64,000 bases of DNA from Grifola frondosa. Its lineage: Eukaryota; Basidiomycota; Agaricomycetes; Polyporales; Grifolaceae. Numbering within the stretch: position 1 is the first letter of the stretch; the number at the start of each line of letters is the position of its first letter. A program made the translations under genes and the position numbers. The DNA is taken from NCBI GenBank assembly GCA_001683735.1, contig LUGG01000013.1, positions 434,001-498,000 of the forward strand. Reading direction: 5' to 3'. The notes under the pieces were generated by a model. The model was given only the letters and a program-made list of their open reading frames with translations, searched no databases and was not told where the DNA came from. This document shows, in pieces, positions 34,399-46,988 of the stretch.

Positions 34399-35043
34399 TG
34401 TGAGAAGCTATTGTAAAGGTGTTGATGACACAGTAATTTCAACAACTGGCAGAGAGAGTTGTTGTAGCGAGAGCACGTTTAGAGCAGGGCGTTAATATGA
34501 GAACCACAGCTGGGAACTTTGTAGCTCGAGTGAGAACAGCGATAGCGCAAAGTTAATATATTGTACAGGGGCTTATAACTGTTTTACGTGCAAGATGATA
34601 ACAACCGGCGTGGGGCCAATGGGACTCCACACTCGCAGCGTAGCCGCCTACATCATGGGCCTAAAGCCGTCGATGTCGAGATATTGTCGGCCGGGCGATG
34701 AGTTAAGAGGAATAAACGCGATACTTGTCTCAATGCCGCTCGAGCGCTCGCGCGAGACCCATCATTCTGCTACGAGGGCGCAGAATGTTTCGAAGCGCAA
34801 GATAATAAAAATTATATATTCGATGGAGTGAAGGAAGTAGGAACCGCACTCCAAATCAATGTTTTTGTCTCTTCCTGGTTTTCGCAGCGGTCTTTTCCTG
34901 TTGCGGGAGCTGCCTTTGTGCCATCGGATGCGGTCCTACGAGCGGTTCTTCGCTCCACACGAGGTTGCATCTCTTCGTCCCCGCTGGGCATCCGTTTCCC
35001 TAAGTCCCTTTGTTTCTGTGAACACGGCCAGATTTTGATCTGG
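34399..35043. other. Intergenic with a dispersed-repeat fragment
   Basis: No gene. Bases about 34575-34660 resemble 1225-1310 (shared actgtt..., caagatgataa..., cctacatcatgggc). A second copy of the same dispersed sequence therefore lies next to each FunK1-related locus. Confidence 0.45.
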
Positions 35044-37437
35044 TTATGGGACCATCACGTTTGCTGGGACTTTTTGTATATCCTGCGTATCTGATGAAAC
35101 CACGGAGGAAGTCGATCGAACTGACGAGTTTGAATATGAGAGTGACGACGATGCCGGTAAAACACGCTCTATCCTGTCCTTCGCCTCCAGTGTGTGAGAA
35201 GCCAGGAACTCGGCCCAAAACGCGTCAAGATGCTTTGGATGGACCACCTTCTGGGGAATTGCTGATACGTTGAAACTGTCACGTACGCATCGATACTCTG
35301 CGACTGTGTCCAGCCACTCTTTGATTGGAGGGTGTGCGAATGTGATATGTTCAAGGTATCGTCTTGTTGACAGAAAGAGATACTTTCCGTTCCCTCCGAG
35401 AAGTCTGCCGACAAGGAATTCAGAGTAGTCGAACAGAGCATGGAGATGGGCGCCCAGAGACTTCTCATCTTCATCATGTGGTAGCCACCGGAGGCTACAA
35501 TAGAGCACCACATAAAGCAGAGACTCCATGTCGTCAGACAGGGAATGAACAACATCTTCTTTGTCAAGTACGTTGTACGACATGTATCTCCAAGTACCCT
35601 GGAGGCAGGTCAGATGATTTGCACATTGACCACAATGAAACAATACTTGCCGCTCGGCCACATCACAAGCGCGACCGTCAGCGTCAACCTTGCAGGAAAC
35701 CTCCCAGTCAATGAGGTATCCTCTCCGTATTGGGTTTCCTGGCTCCCTGACGAGGATGATGTTGTCGAGGCTGATGTCCCGATGTATCCGATCGTCTTTG
35801 TTTCGGGCATCTATCATAGCTGCCGCGACGTGAGAACTACAAATAATAAGCAGCGAAGAGAGTTACTTGCCTTGGAAAACGTCTAAGTTGCATGAAGCAA
35901 TTCCTCCGTTCCTTGAAACTGCTTCAGGCTATATCCAACCGTGCCTCAACCAGGCGATAATGGAAGTGCTTCGACACCGAGATCTTTCTCTGCATCTTGC
36001 CGCATACCCAGGGTTTTCCTATATACTGATCCGTCGTTGTACATTGGGTATCTATGGTGTCGTATCCAGTATAAGATTGATGATGAAAGACAAACACACT
36101 CACTCAACCTCCTCGTCAAGTTGAGAACAAACAGAACATCTCCGTGGCATACGATCGTCGGCACGTAACGGACACCTAATTCATTCAATCTATGGATCAT
36201 GTTACCTTCTCTGTTTACTTCTTCATCTTCGTAGCGCCAAGTGTCTTTTAAGAAAACAACGCGATTATCGTCCAAGTCCACCGCCCAATAGCCTCGCGTA
36301 CCCCGACCGGTTGGCCAAAGAGGCGACACTAGCGGTCGAGACACGACGAATCGGCGAGTATGGTAGCCATCCTCGTCTTTAATTTCGACTGGAACGATCG
36401 AAACTACCCAGGCTATAGTGATGGCCAATGGCTTGCTCTAGCTCATCGCCATCTATTCAAGCTGAAGCTTCACGTGCACCGTTATAGCCTCGCGAAACCG
36501 AATCTCTTCTGCTTCGCTAGCTGAATAACAGTAGAGTCGTAACCTGTTCCAACGTCGGACGCGTGTGCAAATCGCCATAAGAATTCACATAAGGTTTCTG
36601 GTTCTTCGCGGATGTCGAAGGGTTCCGTGACGATCGCACCGGCGCGATCCCACCTGATCAGTCGAGCCAAAGAACAGACATAGATATGGAGAAGCAGAAT
36701 GCGCGATGCTGTCTCGCGCAAACCTCCGTGGCGTGAGATATGTGTTGGCCTAATGCGCGCTTCGCCGTGTTCTAGAGTGTCTTCATTATCTATGTTCAAT
36801 ATGAATTGGTGGGAGTTTCGAGTCTCTGCATCGGCATCCGGGGCGGGGTCGCAAAAGAAATCCTGTTTCGGATCGGGCTTGACGTCGATGAAGAACGCAG
36901 CATAGCCTAGATCTGCGTGAGAGCGAGTCTCGATGACTTCATCGAGCCAATATGTCGCGAAGAGAAACAACATATGTCTGGTTTCATTATCGAGCTCGAC
37001 CGTTTCGGATGCCTGACGCGCTCCGAAGTGTTCTCGAAGGTAAATCCTGGGCAACGAGATTTGTACTTCGTCGAAGAATTGAGTGCAGAAAGCTCGTACA
37101 TACAAATGGTAAAGGTAACGAAGCAGGGACAATGTATAAAACGCACCAAAGGCTCCGTGATAGCAGAAGCTTCCTCGCAGTGGGCTGGCACTCTATTGAA
37201 TGCATTTGCACTAGCACGCATGTTCCTTTCTCTCTTCTCCAGAGCGGAGTCCTCGAGGAATGCATGCAGGAATTCCTGAACCGGCATCGGCCCCAAGATA
37301 AACTTCTTTGCCTCCTGCACGTTTCTCGAGTTACGGGACTTGACTTCCTTTAGAGCAAAGCCGCCTGATTTTTCACTGCACGTGGAGAAAGCCATTGGAG
37401 TGTCGAGCACACCCGCTAGATTAGAGTGTTGAGCCAT
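35044..37437 (-). CDS. FunK1 fungal-type protein kinase, possibly degraded
   Basis: Most of the family architecture is present. N-terminus MAQHSNLAGVLDTPMAFSTC, KKFILGPMPVQEFLHAFL, AFNRVPAHCEEASAITEPL, an intron, CPGFTFENTSERVRHPKR and KPDICCFSSRH. Then LGYAAFFIDVKPDPKQDFF, RLIRWDRAGAIVTEPFDIRE and ETLCEFLWRFAHASD, followed by VVSRPLVSPLWPTGRGTRGYWAVDLDD and FLKDTWRYEDE. The kinase core has DRIHRDISLDNIILV (HRD, N) and GYLIDWEVSC (DWE for DFG), GTWRYMSYNVL and DDMESLLYVVLYCSLRWLPH. Frames change near 36915 and 36490. In-frame stops appear around 36440-36470, so unlike its neighbours this copy may be decaying. The catalytic Asp/Asn remain. Confidence 0.75.
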
Positions 37438-38690
37438 GGGGTAGAATGTATAGAAGATGAAGCAGGTAGCGGTGGCTCAGATTAGTTGAAATCGTCACAG
37501 TCGCGACAGGTCACACAATGAGTCACAGTCCGACGCGTAACTTGTCACTAATGATCACAAAGTACTTTTCGAAGTACTGTACTACACCTCCAGTTTTCTA
37601 AGGGTGAATTGCAGGCGAGCTTTGTTTTTGATTGTCACGATTCAGCCACTTCTGCATCACAAGCGAAATTCTTCGTCATTCCATAGATTGTCGCAGGCAT
37701 ATTTCTCAGTGCAGGTGCATGCGCTAAATAGAGCCTGTTATCCTCATGATTATCTGAACTTGGGGGTCAGACGGCGCTGCAGGGCATGCCAGGTTCTGAT
37801 TCCCGGTTTAATTAAGTGAGTGTAATTATGTGGTGAGCTTTTTTTTTGGTCCTGAATAGTGTTTGGTTTGAACACTCGCATGTAAGTTACAAATAATTAT
37901 TTACATGTAAGTTACATGTAAATAACATGTTTTAAACATACCCACTGAAAATCCTATGTAAGTTATGTAGGAAACTAGAGATCACGTGACCATCCCCATG
38001 CAGGGCTATGCTGCGGGGCACGATACTTGTTCGTGAGGATGAGACTTTCACAAAATGAGGACCATATTAACTTGACGGACAATATCGGTTTGCTCAAGAT
38101 GCAAATGAGCAACATAGTCCACTTCTGGTCTGTTGTGGCTGAGGTGGCTGGTGCCCGGGAACTCCGATGGCACTGCGATGACCAAATCTCGTCACATCTT
38201 ATATTATCCTATATATTACTTACACCATGCTGAAATATCATCATTGTTCCTTTGCTCCAACGGGCACTATTAATGCAGGATGTATGATGGAGCTGCGATG
38301 AGGGGCTATGCTGGGCTTAAATGTTGTAATTGTATGCAACATATAACATTTTCCAATGATTTTCTCATGTATTTTTGAAAATTGGATGCATTCTAAGGCA
38401 TCATGTGACATATTTGGGCCACGTGATATATGTAAAAAATGTTTGAAATGTTTGAAACAATGGAGGTTCTTGAGGGACTTTCTTACCTACTGTAAAAAAC
38501 ACCTGTTTGAATTTCACACCGAACACTAGTCCTGAAGTATGCAAGCAGATGCAAGTGTAGATCAGGTGATTGCCATGTGATCGTGAGTTGGCAACACATA
38601 TTGGAAGTTGAGTTGAATGTTGAACCATGAGTGAGATGTGGATATTTCAATAATAACGGGGCCATGTTGCTGCTGTTTTGCTTTATTCTC
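37438..38690. other. Left edge of the AT-rich island
   Basis: Composition changes here from gene-rich, CpG-containing DNA to AT-rich, CpG-poor DNA. A palindromic cluster of ttacatgtaa-type units lies at 37878-37930. Only short ORFs occur, and no family was recognised. Confidence 0.45.
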
Positions 38691-38702
38691 TCACCATTGT
38701 CA

Positions 38703-39849
38703 TGGCTTACTTGGAGTTGGCAGAGATTATTGAACTGCTTAAGTTTATGATAGTTCACCTTGAGCACGCCCTTCAAAATATGGAAGAAACTGAGATGACA
38801 TCCTCCCTTAGAAATTTAATAGACAACATGAACAGTGGTAAGTCATGAAGAGATGTGTTATTCATGCTTTATGCATTTCTTAGTTTCACATTGCAGTTTG
38901 CACGAACACCGCACTGGTTTTCAATTCTGTGATTATAGAGGAGATCAGTGTTGACAATGCTATACCTGTTTATGTGCAGGGTGGAGGCATGAACGAAATT
39001 GTGCTGGACGAGGGTGTAGTTCCTGCAGAGCAGCTTGTGTTAAATGACATTCTTATGGCCAACAACTCAGACATATGAGTGCCATGGGTGATGCATCTCT
39101 TCTTGTACAGGAGTGCAGCATGAACAAATTTGTTGCCGACGAGGAATCAGACACTGGCACAGAGAGTGTTATTGATGAACTCGAAGTCCCTTTTTTATTT
39201 TTTTTATTGCATATGTTGTGTACTGAGATCGATATATATATTTTTTTCACTAGCTGGAAAGTATCCTTGACCATACAACTAATGACTGTGAACTTAACAG
39301 TATTCATTATGCACCGCTGCATCAATGCAAAAATGTATCACCTGCAGTTAAGGCTAGTTGCCTCAAGCTATGGTGACTTCTTACAGAATATGAGGACCTT
39401 AGAAATGGTTGCAAGGTAGTGCCACACTCTCACACAGTTGTGTGTTTTCCTATATTGTTTTGTAGCTTGAGATTCTTAACACCAATTTACAGCCTATCGA
39501 GATTCATAATTGGATTCAGCACAAATGTTTACCTATTGCCGGTCTGAAGAAAATCAATGTGGACAAATTTGGCATTGCCTGGAGGACATGGTGGTGAATG
39601 ATCAACCCCAATCGAAGGTGGTTGGAATCATCTCGCCTCCATTTCATAGCAGCCACTGATATCACACAATGGGATGGTCTTGACAAGGGTAGTCGTTGTG
39701 GCATTCATATCGCTGTTCTCTCTCTCTTTTGGTGGGCATCGAAAGGGCCAATTACAGATGATTCGACATGGGCACAGTGTGTCGCTGATGTGTCTTTTGT
39801 TCTGAAAGACATGGTTCATTTATGTTTCCGTGATGTAGCTGGCATGTGA
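38703..39849 (+). pseudogene. Remnant of an agaric transposon-island hypothetical gene
   Basis: Coding-like pieces read in one direction: MAYLELAEIIELLKFMIVHL... ending at a GTAAGT donor near 38840; NEIVLDEGVVPAEQLVLNDI near 38990; and a final block at 39598-39849. The last (NPNRRWLESSRLHFIAATDI, then LSLFWWASKGPITDDSTW and VADVSFVLKDMV) follows the pattern WR...WD.L..G...SL.WW...DDS.W...V.DV..VL, which I associate with a recurrent uncharacterised agaric protein found near transposons. The pieces do not form a continuous frame. Function unknown. Confidence 0.4.
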
Positions 39850-39930
39850 GTCCACATAACGTTTCAAGGTTTGATTTTCATTTGTCACTGATTATGACAA
39901 TCAGGAAATTGTTTACATTTTACATCAAGG

Positions 39931-40307
39931 TAGTGTTGCTGCAGCTAAGTCAGGCCTAAATGATATATGACTCATAACTTGTGCAGTTTTTCAGATATCG
40001 CAGTGATCTTACACTCATTTTGTAGCTTATATATAGCCGCATATTCTTGCCAAATATCAAAAGTTATACCTTGTATTGATGGAGATATGGCCAAAAAGCC
40101 GATTGCAAAGTCCGACTTTTTAGTCAGCTTTTTTACCAATGTAATTGAAATTGAAACATATTCAAGATAATTATGCAAATGGTGGTGTTACATTCAAATA
40201 CATATACATCTTAGCTATTAATTTCAATTAAGACTATATCTTTATCTGCAAAACTCATGTCAGAATAGCTAAAAAGCTGAAACAGGTGTGACTAAGCCGT
40301 GGCAACA
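39931..40307 (+). repeat. Left inverted arm
   Basis: Reverse complement of 41155-41532. Both arms contain the same tail gtggcaac near the inner border, the block gccaaaaagccgattgc, and the outer end gtgttgctgcagctaagt. Confidence 0.8.
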
Positions 40308-41154
40308 CTACATCAAGGGCCATTCCACTGTTGACACACATATTGCAACTTATGCCGAGCAATAATGCTCGTGCAATCACATCAGTTGTTTGAGTGCCTT
40401 CATTTATTTTGCTGACATGGGATGTTCTGTTATGTAGTTCCTCTTCTGTAATGAAAAGAAAGGGATCTGGCTTAGCAACATCAGCATCATATAAGAAGTA
40501 AGCTGCTATTGATATGTACAACGTCTTTGAGTGTACTTATAAATTCTTAAGACACCGCAGTACTGAGTAACTGATACAAAGTGTTCATCATAGTATTGTG
40601 TCTTCCTATATGATATACATTGTGTGTAGCTTGAAATAAGTATGTTATTGATTTGTGTGGAATTATGGAGGGAATTACAAAAGCATAATGTACATGAGCC
40701 ACAGTTGTGCATTAGGAATGGTACTTGGGGAGTACAATCAGTCATGATGCAGTAACCGAAGTAGATACACTAATTTACGGAATTGATACTACCTCCACAT
40801 ACAGTGCAGTATGCTGGTGATAAGTTGCCAGGTGGTGCCGCAAGCTGTTCCTCCATGTCTCCATAATACGGTCATGAGCTGATGTTCGATAAGATTGATG
40901 CAATTGTCAGCATATGTATGAAGCGACATGCGAATACCAAAGTTGTCACCAAAAATTGAATAGTGGCAGTGCAACTACCTGCACCATGTGCTAACACTTG
41001 GCCGGCATCGTCTCTCCGGTGGCTTCATCCCTCATCACACACATGAACATCAAATCCCCATTGGGTGTACTTGGTAATCATAGTGGCAGTGTGGGGAGTG
41101 GGGTGATCCATGCCAATGATGTTGTAGGAGTTGATCAATGTACATTCAGATTAG

Positions 41155-41532
41155 GGTTGCCACGGCTTAGTCACACCTGTTTCAGCTTTTTAGATATTCT
41201 AACATGAATTTTGCAGATAATGACATGATCTTAATTGAAATTAATAGCTAAGATGTATATGTATCTGAATGTAAGACCACCATTTGCATAATTATCTTTA
41301 ATATGTTTCAATTTCAGTTACATTGGTAAAAAAAGCTGACTAAAAAGTCGGACTTTGCAATCGGCTTTTTGGCTATATCTCCATCAATATGAGGCATAAC
41401 ATTTTGATATTTGACAAGAATATGCGGCTATATATAGGCTACGACGTGAATGTAAGATCACTATGATATCTGACAAGCTGCCCAAGTTATGAGTCATATA
41501 TTATTAAGGCCTGACTTAGCTGCAGCAACACT
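41155..41532 (-). repeat. Right inverted arm
   Basis: Reverse complement of the left arm; differs by scattered substitutions and a few 1-3 bp indels. The inner edge reads gttgccacggcttagtcaca. Confidence 0.8.
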
Positions 41533-42140
41533 AATTTGAATAGGGTAAGTTCTGGAAAGCTACAGTAGATGCTGTCTGCGGATATAAAATTCATGACACA
41601 TGTGGTCCAGAAGAAAGCAAGGGGATATAGGTGCACATTCAGAAGCACTTTGAATGATGTCAATTTGATGATCCTCATTTACACAGGCAAACTCTGTGAA
41701 ATGCCACCATTGTAGTGATCATTGGTCCCGGTTGTGGTCTTCATATATCCCTCCAGCACTTCTAAATATGTGATAATGTGGGCAAATTCAGAGTGAGGAA
41801 CATAGACATCAAGGTCCTCAGATGGCCAAGTCTTCAAATGTGGTAGGATGAAATCCAAAGTGGTTGAACTGGATATGACAGTGTTAGTGTTTCGCATGAG
41901 TGCACAGAATGTGATGGGGTCAGAAACATAGCGTGCAAGGATTACATGTAGTTTTTGAGCAAAATAGTCGGAGACAAGCTCATCTGCATATGTGGTAGTT
42001 TGTTTAAAGCTGAGCAATTGTGCCAGATTCATATGATCCAACGTGTCGAGAAGGACATCACGGTTGAAAACATTGAACATTGTAAGCGGCATGCAGATGA
42101 ATGGTGTATGATGAAGTTCAGATGAGTAGATGTGAATATG
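41533..42140 (-). pseudogene. F-box / nucleotidyltransferase-like gene, 3' part cut off by the inverted-repeat element
   Basis: Read on the minus strand: FNRDVLLDTLDHMNLAQLLS (F-box-like), RNTNTVISSSTTLDFILPHL, then KTWPSEDLDVYVPHSEFAHI. The SxS...W.p.DlDvYVP pattern resembles the nucleotide-binding signature of nucleotidyltransferase-fold proteins that occur with F-boxes in agarics. After a frame break, TTCVMNFISADSIYCSFPEL with TLFKL continues the same family (FhSt.VMN.is.d...c.yP.LTL) until the right end of the TA-flanked element at 41532. No matching continuation is seen beyond the left end, so the C-terminus is lost. Confidence 0.5.
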
Positions 42141-42229
42141 CATACAAGTGTGTGTTGTTTAACGTCTTGCCATCCGCCCCCGCACATTCCCTGTTGGATG
42201 TTCATCAGATGGGTGTGGATAACTGTAGT

Positions 42230-43260
42230 GGTGCATGAATGACACAAGCATACACATAAATGGTGGGCTCCTCATGGCTTGACATATTATATAGTACGTT
42301 AGTGGTGAGGTGAATGAATTTGCAGTTACAGGTTAATGTGATATATTGTTATGTGACATAATATGCAAAGTGAGAGCATGTTACAATGCTCAATTTGTGC
42401 TGATTTTGCATGAGTTCCGTATTGTGCAAGGTGGGTCTTGAGTAAATTAATTGACATTGTATATCCCAGGGAAGTGATTTTGTCCGCTGTCACTTGTGTC
42501 TTTATGAGCGCAATGGTGAGCTGGCTCCATGAATGATGCAAAGGTATACGTACTTTATGGGTTGTTCATGACTTGGTTTGGAGTGTATCATTGGATGGAG
42601 TGTCATGTGTGAGAGAGGTATTGTGCAAAGCTGGTGCACATGAAGTCAGTCGACATTGCACATCACACAGAAGTAATTTTCTCCTATGTATCTTCTGTCT
42701 GTAGCAGGTGTAATAGTGATATAGCTTCATAAATGACGTAAATATATATGTAGCTCATAGGTTGTTCATGACTTGCAATTGTGTGGATCATTGTTTGTGT
42801 TAAGGTGATGTTTGGCCATCAGTGGGGTTTTCGTGGATTTGTTGTGGGGTTTATTGTGAGTGATGTGGAAGATGGTTGCAATGGCCATATCATATCATTC
42901 AGGTATTCAAAAAAACATATGCATATAGCTTGATGTGGTGTGTGCAACACCATCACAGATGTTGACAATGTTTGAGTGAGATTTGGGGTAAAATGGCATA
43001 TGAAGGACTTACATATTAAGTGAGAAATAATGTCGGATAGCCGCCTCATTTTCAGTAGGCTCATTGCGCTCATTTCAATTGCTGTGTTTGATACAGATGC
43101 ACTGTGAGGTTTCCCTGGATTTGTGTTGGTGTCTTCTGTCAAAGATAGTGGATGTGATTGCAATGGCCATAGTACTCCATGAATAATGCAAACAAAGTCA
43201 TGTGTAATGATAGTTTTCTGGCTTGGTATGATGTGCACAATATTTGGAAGATACATAGGG
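42230..43260. repeat. Degenerate tandem repeats, unit about 200 bp
   Basis: Related blocks recur at about 42228, 42528, 42726 and 43180: (t)ccatgaatgatgcaaa-type, each followed 30-50 bp later by gttgttcatgactt or a variant, at 42562 and 42762. In a second phase, gtggattt...ttgcaatggccata occurs at 42832-42890 and 43105-43170. The units are too diverged for exact borders. Confidence 0.5.
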
Positions 43261-43266
43261 AGGTGT

Positions 43267-43336
43267 GATTGTTAACGTAACAGTTAAATGTATTTGATGT
43301 GTTGTTAATATAACAGTTAAATTTATTTGATGTGAG
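43267..43336. repeat. Short tandem duplication
   Basis: Two adjacent units of about 35 bp share taacagttaaat and tatttgatgtg. It is a local slippage duplication in AT-rich DNA. Confidence 0.6.
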
Positions 43337-43339
43337 AAA

Positions 43340-46300
43340 TAAATGGTTTGATCACCCAATTTGGTATGAGCGCTGTATAGTGGTTATACAGCTTGTGGGT
43401 TTGGCAAACAAAAGTTCTTTTCATTCATTATCTACGTCAAACCAACTCAAACATGCAGTCAAAAAGTAATGTACAGGCAATCATGTAACCAAAGCTGTTT
43501 TTTGAATTTAAGTAACATAAAGTATAAAGAAGTACCCTTGGGTGTGGTGTTGTGTCAGCTATCGCTCACATATGCTAACCATACTGTCACTTACATATTA
43601 TAGTTGAAACATAAACTTTCATTGCGAACAGCCTATGTTCCGGGTAGACATTAGATGAACGTGATCAAATGCTTCAGTAATTGATAACTTAACTAGAGGT
43701 ACAGAAAGTAATAGAAATTAACTGCAGGCAAAATAAATTAGCGACACATATATTGAAGGTGAAGGTGATAGTGAGGGTTACACACATTTACATGAATGTG
43801 GTCTTCTCATCAACATCGATCTTAATGTCGGTGAGGGCATCAGGTGCGGAGAAGAGTAGCGAGATACTATGCAGCTCAAATCCACACTGCCAAGTCATCC
43901 AAGCGTTGGGTTGCTTACTTCTGTCTCCTAGTTGCCATCTTGTTAGAAAGCATTCCACCAAGATGATATCATTGACACCAAGTGTGGCTGCACTGATGGT
44001 GTCCATGGTGGCCTTTGGACCAAACTGACGAGTTCCATCATAAACGTGGTTGAAGGCAGCTGGCTATTATTGAATGAGTGAGTGTGAAACTGCTGGGATT
44101 TAGGGAGGAGCTTATGGTAGTGATGGTATCTCCCTTAGATCATGTCAGCATGAACTTGCTAGCATATAAGGTGCTTGTTGTGATGTCTATGAGTGTGTGA
44201 GCAGCACGATATTCAATAATGAATATTCACTTACCGGGTACCCTGTTTTGGACAAGCGAAGTTCCGGAGTTGGGAAATGACAGCGTCCTTATCGCACTCC
44301 CGTAGAGGTACAAATCCAATGTTGACATGTTCATGAGGATCACCACCAAAAGTGAAAAACCACAACATTTTGGCATGAGCCACTATCCAGAACAACATGG
44401 GCTTGCCACCACTGCACAAAAACTTTGCAATCCCTTGCATGTCATTTGTTAGTGTGGACCAGGCAAGATCATGAGGGACATTAGCAATGGCATATTGATT
44501 TCCACATTTGTCTAAGAACTTCAGAAACACTGACAGTCATCTAGGACAGGTTATGAATCAATAGATACGGGTGGTATATACAACTCACTATATGACATTG
44601 TCTGAAATGTAGCCTGGGTTGAGGATTTCATCAGGTTTGGTGGCATTGTTGCTGCTGCTTTTGGCTAGAGACATAACGGCTGCAGCATTTCCAGTAGGAG
44701 CCCAATGTTGTATGTTGTGGGGGCCTCTTCCCCCACTACACGTGTTGGAAGCACTCATGAGCTGATCACTTGTGGCTTCCGCACTAGAATGCAGAATGCT
44801 TGGGTTCAGCATGCTTGCAGACATGTCAGCAGTATCTGGTTGACTGTTGTGGAGTTAGACGTGATAGATTAAGATTAATTAATACTGTACATGTACTTGG
44901 CAACATGTGTGTCTTGTGGATCGCCTTCCACATCTGTGGTAAGCATTGCATCAGAAGTTGTATTGAGCAGTGTCAAAATATTGATGCTCTCCTAAGCATT
45001 TTCCATGTTTGTGATAGAAAGGAGATCAGCAGTCTCAGAAGATGATGTATGGATTATGTTGCCCCTATTAATGTGAAGTCAGTAATGCATATTGTGAACA
45101 GGTAGCACATTTGGAAACAGATAGTATGAGAAGAGTCATGTACATGTCTGACACTTCAGTGTTAATAGCATCTGCTAGGTCAACAACTACACCATCTTCA
45201 GTGGTGTCACTGTCATGATCGTCCAAGTTTACAGAGGATAGTACTCTAGAAAAAAATGGTGATCAGCTAAGTTAGATATTGATGAACTCTGAATGTACTT
45301 TATCATTTCTTGGGGTGAATAATCTGTGTTTGACAAAGATTCAATGGACAATAACATGGATTCACTACAGGAGGGCATGAGTTGGCTTTGGATGCTATCA
45401 GTGACGAAATGCAAATAATCAACATAAATATGTTCACTGTTGTCACTTTCTGGTGTGAGCATTGACTTCCCTGTGGGCTCGAGTGCGAGTATGCATGTTT
45501 AGAGAGTATGGACACAGAGTAACAAGTGCAAAAAATGAGAAGGCAAAAATGCAGACCACTGAAAGCTGTCAAGATTTAAGGGAAAACACTGTGGTGTAAT
45601 GCTTCTGGAGCATATCTCAAAAGTGGCACTTTCAGGAGTAGGCGTGACATATTCAGTTTGTGCAAATTAAGACACAATGTGTGTGGCAACAGAGTGAATA
45701 GGGTCAAATCATTATAGGAGGCAGTAAAATATCAGCATCTTGTTTGGAGAGAATTAAAAAAATCAGACTCTTACTTTCGTCTGTTCATATATAACGTAGT
45801 ATCTGCAAATGTCATTTATTCACAGTGAGCATTGACCGTGGATATGTGTTTGAGTAATAAATGATAATTAAATGTCTACAGAGGTCTGGTATGCGAATTA
45901 TGGCCTTACAGTTTGAAAATACCCATCAAGGACCACAATGATGTCAGTTGTTTACCTGCTTAGAAGATGATGCCTGTCGATTTCGATGATATGTTGAACT
46001 GGGCTGTAGTGGAGACGTTGGTGAACCCTGTTGATGGGCTGAGTCATCCAGCTGTGGTCTATCACCCTGTCATTCAGCCCTCCGATAACAATATCAAAAT
46101 ATGGGTGGTTATTAGGGTACAAGGGTTTGTCGATGGAGTTAACATTGCACTGTTGGGTAACTGGAATGGATGAGCATGTACAACACTAGATAAAACCATA
46201 GCTGATAGCTACCAGGTCAGATCAAAATGTTGCAGACACACTGCAGACACTCACTTTAAACAGTGGTGGACTAGGTACAACATTTGCAGTGCAATTGGAA

Positions 46301-46980
46301 GCATTAGAAGATTTCAGATTGATGATGTTGGAATCTGTGAGTGGAGCTTCGGGTGGAGGCAGAGAGAATGGTACATTGCAAATTAGTCGTTGAGTATTCA
46401 CAAAGGTATGCAAATTGAATTGTCCATATGTTCCTTTTTATTTATATTCACATCCAACCCATAGAATGGCCCACTGCTCATGACAGAGCTTCGGTCAGCC
46501 CTTCATGTGGGAGACGATCCACATGGCGAACATCAAAGCTTGCACATAAATGGGTGGTAACCCATTGCATCAATATAGGATATCAATGTGATGATGGATG
46601 TATCGTGGCTGCAAGCCATATGACAATCAGAAAGGGCAATTTTGTTGATGTCAGTATTTGTGTGGAGATTGTCACTAAATATTCCAAGAATGGACTACAA
46701 TACGAGGTAGTATATAAGATGCAAGACATTGTGTGTTTAATTGATCACAACGAATTCTTTGTGAGTAATTATGTATATTTCTATAAGCACTCACTTACCA
46801 TATAATGAAATATAGCATGAACTAAAAGCTTTGTTGAAAGAGCAAAGCTCATCGGAATCAGTGCTGATGATGGCAACAGTTAGTTCTGGTTTTAAATTTG
46901 TAGGAGAAAATGCGCATGTGGGCGAGTGAATTATGAGTTATAACTATATGTGATACATATCCAAACGATGATTAACAATA
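43340..46980. other. AT-rich island segment with coding remnants
   Basis: On the minus strand, 44824-44231 can be read as two overlapping frames (SASMLNPSILHSSAEATSDQ...; FLKFLDKCGNQYAIANVPHD, PMLFWIVAHAKMLWFFTFGG). The protein would have an aromatic-rich core, but I cannot name a family. 45572-45229 and 45967-46170 hold further short frames. It is probably a decayed transposon-associated gene; nothing else was recognised. Confidence 0.3.
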
Positions 46981-46988
46981 AATTCATA

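Larger units (their letters stand above)
39931..41532. mobile_element. TA-flanked element with long terminal inverted repeats
   Basis: The ends read (TA)GTGTTGCTGCAGCTAAG on the left and CTTAGCTGCAGCAACAC(TA) on the right, with the TA present on both sides as a target-site duplication. The inverted arms are about 380 bp each (39931-40307 and 41155-41532) at about 90% identity, read by reverse-complementing one arm. The internal 850 bp have no intact transposase. TA targeting suggests mobilisation by a Tc1/mariner-type transposase, but the arms are unusually long, more like a foldback or MITE element. Confidence 0.8.

Noticed and set aside
39598..41532. Idea that the inverted repeats mark a Helitron or LTR element
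   Set aside because: Helitrons lack long inverted repeats and LTRs are direct; the TA-flanked inverted arms fit a DNA transposon derivative.
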